9,437 bases of DNA, from the NCBI GenBank assembly GCA_018221165.1, contig JAAOYD010000045.1, positions 1-9,437 of the forward strand, read 5' to 3'. The stretch is from Candidatus Woesearchaeota archaeon (lineage in GTDB: Archaea; Nanobdellota; Nanobdellia; Woesearchaeales; UBA525). Made by a program: the position numbers and the translations under genes. Below, piece by piece: positions 4,949-9,437 of the stretch. Within the stretch, counting starts at the first letter, position 1, and each line of letters begins with the position of its first letter. Below the pieces are notes generated by a model. It saw only the letters and a list, made by a program, of their open reading frames with translations, was not told the origin of the DNA and did not search any database.

Positions 4949-6862
4949 ATGGCTGAGCTTGAGAAGACTCTCTCCTTTCCTGTTATTTTAATCATCACAA
5001 TTAACAGTATCATGGGCACAGGTATCTTCTTCCTCCCTGCACTCGGCGCGAAGATTGCGGGAAACGCATCTATTATCTCTTGGGGACTCATGGCGCTCGT
5101 TGCCATGGGTATCGGCCTCGTCTTCGCCGAACTCGTTGGCATGTTTCCGAAAGCTGGCGGCGTCTACGAATACAGTAAGCAAGCCTTTGGCCACTTCCCC
5201 AGCTTTCTCATCGGCTGGATGACGATGATTGCGGGCAACGTGACAATCGCCATGCTCGTCGTCGGCGCGGTGCGTTATCTTAACCCTGGTTTACCTGAAC
5301 CTTTGAAAATCCTCATTAGCATCGTCTTCATCCTCGCGTTCAATTTCATGGCATACAAAGGTATGCAGACGAGCGCGGTCATGCTTGTTGCGTTTGGGCT
5401 CATCACACTCACTACCTTGTTCAGTCTCATCATCCCTGGTTTCCTCGCGTTCAACCCAGCTAACCTTGATACTATTACTCCGCTTAATTTCTCTCTTATT
5501 TTCCTCGCAGTGTTCTTCATCGCTGAAACATTCTTTGGTTGGGAGACTGCCACATTCCTTGCCGAGGAGACGAAAAACGCGAAGAAAGTCATGCCCCGTG
5601 CCATGTGGATTGGCACCTTGCTCATCGGGCTCATTGTCATGGCGTTCGTCATCACCAGCCTGTCAAGCATCCCTTGGAAGGAATTCGGTGCGTCACTCAC
5701 TCCCTTGGCTGACCTCGCCAATCTCCATTACGGTTCCCAAGGCGTCACTGTCATGTCAATGCTTGTCTATCTCAGCATCATCGGTTCGGTTGCTGGCTGG
5801 ATTGTCAGCGCTCCACGCCTCATCATGAGTCTTGCAGAAGACAAACTCTTCATTACCCAGTTTGCGGACATTCATCCGGTGTACAAGACGCCTTACAAGG
5901 CCATTGTGTTCCAGACCATCCTCACCAGCATCCTTGTGGTCATCGGCTCGGGCAACTACGAAACCTTGCTTCATCTCCTCCTCCCAATAGTCCTCATCCT
6001 CTATGCCGTTGTCATCCTCGCTTTCCTCGTCCTGCGATGGAAACAAGCTGAGACTGAACGTCCGTTCAAGTTCCGGGGCGGTGTTCCCATAAGTTTCTTG
6101 TTGATAGGATGTATCCTCGCTCTTCTCATTATGTGGATTACGCTCGACCACAGCGCCATCGACACGCTGCAATTGGCCGGAGGCTTCCTCTTCTTTGGTG
6201 TACCAGTCTTCCTCTTGCTCAGTTTCTACTATAATCCCTCTGCCATTATTGGTATGACAGAATTCTTTGCCTATGGTAATCTCTTACTCGAACGCTTCTT
6301 GCTACCGAAACGAATTCGCCGCGAGATGCTTTCCTTGTTCAAACGTCTTGAGAAACAGCACGTCCTCGAGTATGGATCAGGTGTCGGCACTTTAACCTTA
6401 CATCTTGCGGAACGCGTTGGACCAGAAGGAAAAGTGACTGCCACTGATATCAGCGCGCGTAACATCCGCATCCTAGAACGGCGCCTGAAACGACGGCACA
6501 TCACGCACGTTCGCACTTTGCATGACCCGCATCAGATTAATCGTGTGCATCCTGAAATCAAGGAAGTTGATATAGTATTCAGCGTTGGGATGCTCAGCTA
6601 CATTCAAGACATGCAGAAGGTGTTGAAGGATGTGCACAAGGTCTTGCCCGAACACGGTCGTGTGTGTTTTGTTGAGTACGTTGACTATTTCCGTTTCTTG
6701 CCCAATCCGAAGTGGCTTGATGATGAGAACACCTTGAAAGAACTCTTTGCCGAAGCGGGCTTCAGCGTGCAAGTCACCAAGCTGCATGGAATCTTCTGGA
6801 ACTATCTCTTTGTCTACGGCGTCAAATCCCGCCACGCGACGAAAGGCGTGCCGTATATCTAG
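4949..6862 (+). CDS. APC-family amino acid permease fused to a SAM-dependent methyltransferase (637 aa)
   Basis: Seen, N-terminal part: about twelve hydrophobic segments between residues 9 and 430, with the APC signature GTGIFFLP in TM1 (unwound substrate site) and MFPKAGGVYEYSKQAFG after TM2, as in AdiC/GadC-like amino acid transporters. Seen, C-terminal part: a linker (about 431-470, with EFFAYGNLLLERFLLPKRIR), then a class I Rossmann methyltransferase. Motif I is VLEYGSGVG at 472-480, the acidic ribose-binding residue is Asp500 in VTATDIS, and VDIVFSVGMLSYI and GRVCFVEYVDYF correspond to motifs II and III. Twelve TM segments put both ends in the cytoplasm, where SAM is available. Inference: the enzyme may modify the imported solute or a nearby membrane molecule, or methylation may regulate transport; the substrate is unknown. 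The frame is continuous, so this is a true fusion in the sequence. Its stop codon overlaps that of sppA. Confidence 0.9.
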   Translation: MAELEKTLSFPVILIITINSIMGTGIFFLPALGAKIAGNASIISWGLMALVAMGIGLVFAELVGMFPKAGGVYEYSKQAFGHFPSFLIGWMTMIAGNVTIAMLVVGAVRYLNPGLPEPLKILISIVFILAFNFMAYKGMQTSAVMLVAFGLITLTTLFSLIIPGFLAFNPANLDTITPLNFSLIFLAVFFIAETFFGWETATFLAEETKNAKKVMPRAMWIGTLLIGLIVMAFVITSLSSIPWKEFGASLTPLADLANLHYGSQGVTVMSMLVYLSIIGSVAGWIVSAPRLIMSLAEDKLFITQFADIHPVYKTPYKAIVFQTILTSILVVIGSGNYETLLHLLLPIVLILYAVVILAFLVLRWKQAETERPFKFRGGVPISFLLIGCILALLIMWITLDHSAIDTLQLAGGFLFFGVPVFLLLSFYYNPSAIIGMTEFFAYGNLLLERFLLPKRIRREMLSLFKRLEKQHVLEYGSGVGTLTLHLAERVGPEGKVTATDISARNIRILERRLKRRHITHVRTLHDPHQINRVHPEIKEVDIVFSVGMLSYIQDMQKVLKDVHKVLPEHGRVCFVEYVDYFRFLPNPKWLDDENTLKELFAEAGFSVQVTKLHGIFWNYLFVYGVKSRHATKGVPYI

Positions 6863-7749
6863 CGAGCCATTGGCACAGACACACCCGCGTCCAGCGACGA
6901 CAGCGGATTCACCTTCAGACTCGACAGCACGTCAATGATTGACGGTTCGTGAGTGTACCACACTGGCTCAACTTGAATATCATGCGTTGAATTTAACCAG
7001 GCTTCAGCCTCGTTCATCGAGCCGAGCTCATCAACCAGGCCTGCTTCTAATGCTTCGTAGCCGAGGAACCATTGCCCTTCAGCGAGTTCGTCAACCGCTT
7101 CTTCAGAAAGATTGCGATTTTCCATCACTGCTTGTTTGAAGAACCAATGAATCGCATCTAATTTCTTTTTGAGATATGCTTGTTCCTGTGAAGTCAGCTC
7201 CCTAAACGGCGTGCCAACATCTTTGCGTTCACCAGCAGTGAGTTGATTATACGTCACGTTCCAATGTTCCAAAAATTTGCCGAAGCTCAAGTACGAACCA
7301 ATCACTCCAATCGAACCAGTCACCGACATGCGATTTGCAATCACGTGGTCTGATGCTGATGCAACCCAGTAGGCGCCTGAGGCACCGACTTCTCGAATCA
7401 CTGCAACAACTGGTTTGTCCATGTCTTCAACTGCAGCAGCAATCTCATCGGAAGCGACGGCCGAACCGCCGGGACTGTTAATGAGGAGGATGACTGCTTC
7501 AATCGCGTCGTCATCAGCAGCTACTTGTAAGTCATCAGTGAGCGTGTCGCTTGTCACGACGCCTCTCGCGTAGCCATCGCCAGAAAGCAAGATGCCTTCG
7601 ACAGGGATAATCGCGACGTTGCCGTCGCTGGTCGAGCCGCCAAAGAGCATGATAACTGCGGCTGCCATGCTCGCGACGATACTCAGTCCGATAATGATAA
7701 TGATGGCCACGCCAATCTTGGCTCCCAAGGAAGTCTCTTTTTTCTTCAT
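6859..7749 (-). CDS. sppA: Signal peptide peptidase SppA (S49 family, 296 aa)
   Basis: Known: SppA is a membrane-anchored serine protease with a Ser/Lys dyad that degrades leftover signal peptides and other small membrane peptides. Seen (numbering from ATG 7749): basic N-terminus; one TM anchor at about 9-36; NSPGGS at 91-96 (oxyanion-hole region); catalytic Ser124 in GASGAYWVAS; VTGSIGVIG after it; and Lys176 in GERKDVGTPFR. The Ser-Lys spacing of 52 equals that of Bacillus subtilis SppA (Ser147/Lys199). The 296-aa length fits the short, single-domain archaeal/Gram-positive type. ATG 7749 was chosen over GTG 7758 because the GTG lies inside the Shine-Dalgarno sequence AGGGTGA. It is co-transcribed behind the RDD protein gene, whose stop overlaps that Shine-Dalgarno site. 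Confidence 0.95.
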   Translation of the reverse strand: MKKKETSLGAKIGVAIIIIIGLSIVASMAAAVIMLFGGSTSDGNVAIIPVEGILLSGDGYARGVVTSDTLTDDLQVAADDDAIEAVILLINSPGGSAVASDEIAAAVEDMDKPVVAVIREVGASGAYWVASASDHVIANRMSVTGSIGVIGSYLSFGKFLEHWNVTYNQLTAGERKDVGTPFRELTSQEQAYLKKKLDAIHWFFKQAVMENRNLSEEAVDELAEGQWFLGYEALEAGLVDELGSMNEAEAWLNSTHDIQVEPVWYTHEPSIIDVLSSLKVNPLSSLDAGVSVPMAR

Positions 7750-7754
7750 GTGTT

Positions 7755-7761
7755 TCACCCT
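7755..7761 (-). promoter_or_regulatory. Shine-Dalgarno site of sppA
   Basis: The minus strand reads AGGGTGA followed by AACAC and the ATG at 7749. Its first bases overlap the TAG stop (7760-7762) of the RDD gene, so the two genes are coupled. It explains why the in-frame GTG at 7758 is not the start. Confidence 0.65.
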
Positions 7762-8209
7762 AATAGCTGATGCGTTCGATAGTCCTAGTCTTCGTCATGA
7801 GTTCGAGCAATCGTGTTTTCTTCCATATGAGATGGAATGGTTCGAGTACCCAGAGTAGCGGAAACGGAAAGAGCGGCAGGAAGTAGATGTTGCGCGCGAA
7901 ACTTTTCCACAAAGTCACGCCCTGCGTCTCGATGCTGAGCATCATCATCCCTGGCGTTTGTCCCAACAACCATTCGAACAGCGCAAAATATGTCAAAGCG
8001 ATAAGTGCAATGGTTACTGCGGCTGCCGTTAGCGCGGAACTCGTTCCTGAAAACGCTTGCTGGAGACTTACTGAAGAAACTACTGCTTCGTAGCCGCCGA
8101 GTATGAATAAGTCAAGCACTAAGAGATCGACAAGGAACGCTAAGAATCTGCGCATGATGCGCGCGTCTTGAATATGGACGCGTTGTTTTGGCAATTTAAG
8201 ATTGACCAT
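7760..8209 (-). CDS. RDD-family membrane protein (149 aa)
   Basis: Seen: a short basic N-terminus followed by RRFLAFLVDLLVLDLFILGG at about 19-39, the RDD-type first TM with conserved Arg and Asp; a second TM at about 60-82 (LTAAAVTIALIALTYFALFEW); the family motif GQTPGMMMLSIETQG at 87-101 (usually GQTxGKxxxGIxV); and a third hydrophobic stretch at about 108-128, ending in a basic tail. Known: RDD proteins are small polytopic membrane proteins; some act as ion antiporters, and in Bacillus subtilis the RDD protein YteJ is encoded with SppA and inhibits it. Inference: as first gene of the operon with sppA, it probably modulates that protease. A TATA box about 27 nt upstream of ATG 8209 indicates a leaderless start. 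Confidence 0.88.
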   Translation of the reverse strand: MVNLKLPKQRVHIQDARIMRRFLAFLVDLLVLDLFILGGYEAVVSSVSLQQAFSGTSSALTAAAVTIALIALTYFALFEWLLGQTPGMMMLSIETQGVTLWKSFARNIYFLPLFPFPLLWVLEPFHLIWKKTRLLELMTKTRTIERISY

Positions 8210-8232
8210 GTCGTCGGTACAATGGTGTGGCG

Positions 8233-8240
8233 TATAAATA
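8233..8240 (-). promoter_or_regulatory. TATA box of the RDD-sppA operon
   Basis: The minus strand reads TATTTATA, centred about 27 nt upstream of ATG 8209. It lies back-to-back with the aIF1A promoter in a 78-bp divergent intergenic region (8210-8287). Confidence 0.65.
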
Positions 8241-8256
8241 TCTTCCGTCGGAAAAG

Positions 8257-8264
8257 TTTTTAAA
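8257..8264 (+). promoter_or_regulatory. TATA box of the aIF1A gene
   Basis: TTTTTAAA is centred about 27 nt upstream of the ATG at 8288, with no Shine-Dalgarno motif. Its centre is about 24 bp from the oppositely directed TATA box of the RDD-sppA operon, so TBP/TFB complexes for the two promoters may interfere. Confidence 0.65.
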
Positions 8265-8287
8265 GCAAGTGCGGTTTTGCACGAGAA

Positions 8288-8623
8288 ATGGCAGCCTATA
8301 AACGTCCGCAGCTCACCGACGAGGAACTCATCGCCCGCGTCAAGCTACCGCGCGGCACGCAGGTCCTCGGCCTTCTCGAGCAAAGACTCGGTGGCAGCCG
8401 TTGCAAAGTTCGTTGTCTTGATGGTAAGACCCGCAACTGCCGCATTCCTGGACGCTTGAAGCGCCGCTTGTGGGTGCGCGAAGGTGACATAGTTCTTGTT
8501 GAGCCTTGGGAGTTTGAGGGTGACAAGAAAGGAGATCTCATCTTCAAGTACCGTCCTGTGCAGACCAAGTGGCTCCGCGCCCAAGGCCACCTCGATAAGT
8601 TAGAAGACGTTGATGAGTTCTAG
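8288..8623 (+). CDS. eif1A: Translation initiation factor aIF1A (111 aa)
   Basis: Known: aIF1A is the archaeal counterpart of eIF1A and bacterial IF1; it binds the ribosomal A site and promotes subunit joining and correct start-codon selection. Seen: a short N-terminal tail, then an S1-like OB fold at about 22-92 with LPRGTQVLGLLEQRLGG, RCLDGKTRNCRIPGRLKRR and LWVREGDIVLVEPW, which match the eIF1A signature. The C-terminal helix (TKWLRAQGHLDKL) and acidic end (EDVDEF) are as in archaeal/eukaryal members and absent from bacterial IF1. The length is normal. The start is fixed by a TATA box 27 nt upstream. The last bases, CTAG, are shared with the stop codon of lspA on the other strand, leaving no terminator space between the two convergent genes. 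Confidence 0.97.
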   Translation: MAAYKRPQLTDEELIARVKLPRGTQVLGLLEQRLGGSRCKVRCLDGKTRNCRIPGRLKRRLWVREGDIVLVEPWEFEGDKKGDLIFKYRPVQTKWLRAQGHLDKLEDVDEF

Positions 8624-9084
8624 TGCTTTATTTTCTTCCAGATTTCGTAGACAATCATCCCGAGCACGCCGACAACTAATGCACTATCTGCGATGTTGAA
8701 GACTGGCCACCAACCGAGATCAATCATGTCGGTCACGCCACCGAACAACACACGGTCGATAAGATTACCTATGAGCCCCGAAAGGATAAGTGTGTAGAAG
8801 ATTTTCTCAGTCTTAGTTCTGAACGTGTCGTAGCTGTAGATGAGCACACCGAGCACGATGAGTGCGACCCAGATGAGCAAAGCGTTTTGGCCTTGCAAGC
8901 TACCAAAGCTTGCGCCGGTGTTGATAATATGGCTCAACCAGAGCACGCCGGGAATGAGCGCGACTTTTTCCTCGAGATACGTGTAAGTGAGATACTTAGT
9001 GACTTGGTCGACGACGAGCACCGCGACAAAGATGATAATATAGAGGAGGTTATTCTTGAACCAAGCACCTTTCTTCTTTACCAT
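8620..9084 (-). CDS. lspA: Lipoprotein signal peptidase LspA (signal peptidase II, 154 aa)
   Basis: Known: LspA is a four-TM aspartyl protease that removes the signal peptide from diacylated prolipoproteins just before the lipobox Cys. Seen: TM1 at about 12-33 ending DQVTK (Asp26); NTGASFG at 55-61; a second TM at about 68-85; LSGLIGNLIDR at 101-111; catalytic Asp119 in GGVTDMID; and catalytic Asp133 in FNIADS, followed by a last TM. All motifs are intact. The loop between the two aspartates is short (14 residues), ending WWPVFN, as in Firmicutes-type enzymes. Archaea usually lack recognisable LspA and Lgt, so acquisition from bacteria is likely. No lgt or lipobox protein is in the window. 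A TATA box about 26 nt upstream of ATG 9084 indicates leaderless transcription. Confidence 0.95.
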   Translation of the reverse strand: MVKKKGAWFKNNLLYIIIFVAVLVVDQVTKYLTYTYLEEKVALIPGVLWLSHIINTGASFGSLQGQNALLIWVALIVLGVLIYSYDTFRTKTEKIFYTLILSGLIGNLIDRVLFGGVTDMIDLGWWPVFNIADSALVVGVLGMIVYEIWKKIKH

Positions 9085-9106
9085 GGTGATAACGACTCTC
9101 TTTCCC

Positions 9107-9115
9107 TATAAAAAA
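9107..9115 (-). promoter_or_regulatory. TATA box of lspA, overlapping a T run
   Basis: The minus strand reads TTTTTTATA, centred about 26 nt upstream of the ATG at 9084. The run of T residues lies five bases after the stop of the upstream gene, so the same bases may also terminate that gene's transcript. Confidence 0.6.
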
Positions 9116-9119
9116 CTGT

Positions 9120-9437
9120 CTAGAAATATCGTTTCTGCCCAGCTTTCTGGTCTGCTGATTCCATGAAGCGTTCGATGCGCATCATGCGCTGCTTGATTGC
9201 GTCAATCTCCGCTTTGATGGTATCCAAACGTTCGAGAATGAGTTCCGCTTCGTGGCCGGTAATGGCGCCACTGGGTTGCATTGTGCCTTGTCGTTGCATA
9301 CCAGGCGTGGCCTGTGCGCCGCCGAGTCCTTGGGCGTATTGCCGAGCAGTATCCGCGTTGCCTCCTGTGCTGAAGACGTCGTGGTTGAAGTTAGTCGGTT
9401 GCTGTGCTGCGGCTGCTGGGTCGGGCTGCGCTGCGAA
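9120..9437 (-). CDS. Gln/Ala-rich hypothetical protein with C-terminal coiled coil (C-terminal 105 residues, cut by window edge)
   Basis: Function not recognised. Seen: an uninterrupted minus-strand frame from the window end to a TAG at 9120-9122. The visible part starts as a low-complexity Ala/Gln/Pro segment (residues 1-15), continues as a Gly/Gln/Thr-rich linker (about 16-60, with QYAQGLGGAQ), then a helix of heptad type at about 62-95 (ELILERLDTIKAEIDAIKQR, then MMRIERFME) and a basic end (GQKRYF). The pattern of disordered linker plus short coiled coil suggests an oligomerising or partner-docking tail of a larger protein. The N-terminus is outside the window. No membrane segment is seen in this part. 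It ends 35 nt before the lspA start, and lspA has its own promoter. Confidence 0.65.
   Translation of the reverse strand, partial: FAAQPDPAAAAQQPTNFNHDVFSTGGNADTARQYAQGLGGAQATPGMQRQGTMQPSGAITGHEAELILERLDTIKAEIDAIKQRMMRIERFMESADQKAGQKRYF

Noticed and set aside
5756..6172. Open frame of 138 codons on the minus strand opposite the permease domain, with smaller ones nearby
   Set aside because: The sense strand encodes continuous transmembrane segments with APC motifs; the antisense frame is charged, low in recognisable structure and without start signals.
7747..7758. GTG at 7758 as start of sppA
   Set aside because: The GTG is part of the Shine-Dalgarno sequence AGGGTGA that serves the ATG at 7749.
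9287..9437. Ala/Gln-rich coding at the right edge as a nucleotide repeat
   Set aside because: The codons vary and no repeated unit is seen; it is better explained as a low-complexity protein linker.

Overview
The window looks like part of a gene-dense archaeal chromosome, probably from a small-genome (DPANN, Woesearchaeota-like) lineage. The archaeal assignment rests on an archaeal/eukaryal-type ribosomal protein uS7, translation factor aIF1A, a HerA-family ATPase, and repeated promoters with an A/T-rich TATA box about 25-28 nt upstream of the ATG and no leader. Where a gene does have a leader or follows another gene in an operon, it carries GGTGA-type Shine-Dalgarno sequences. The DPANN placement is inference from gene content and compactness. 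Several genes have mainly bacterial relatives (Glk-like glucokinase, SppA, RDD protein, LspA), as is common in that group. No rRNA, tRNA, insertion sequence, CRISPR array or phage gene was seen.

Layout. 1-500 (minus strand): start of a glucokinase and an upstream 90-aa coiled-coil protein of unknown function. 501-617: divergent promoter region. 618-4238 (plus): a long HerA-type ATPase, a synthetase-only asparagine synthase-like protein and ribosomal protein uS7, each with its own TATA box in an exactly 33-nt gap. 4239-4304: a T-rich terminator-like stretch overlapped by two alternative hairpins. 4305-4909 (plus): two adjacent, mutually related small membrane proteins with a shared LVDCS motif and His-rich tails. 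4949-6862 (plus): a 12-TM APC amino acid permease fused to a SAM-dependent methyltransferase. 6859-8209 (minus): an RDD membrane protein followed by SppA peptidase, one operon. 8288-8623 (plus): aIF1A. 8620-9084 (minus): LspA lipoprotein signal peptidase. 9120-9437 (minus): the C-terminal end of a Gln/Ala-rich protein with a terminal coiled coil.

How they fit together. The left half mixes information processing (HerA, uS7) with metabolism (glucokinase, Asn-synthase-like enzyme). The right half is dominated by membrane and envelope functions: small membrane proteins, a permease-methyltransferase and two signal-peptide-processing proteases, with aIF1A in between. Compaction is extreme: three 33-nt gaps just large enough for one leaderless promoter, and two convergent gene pairs whose stop codons overlap in the palindrome CTAG. 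The most interesting points are the permease-methyltransferase fusion, the tandem LVDCS membrane proteins, the SppA-RDD pair that parallels SppA-YteJ of Bacillus, and a complete LspA active site in an archaeon.
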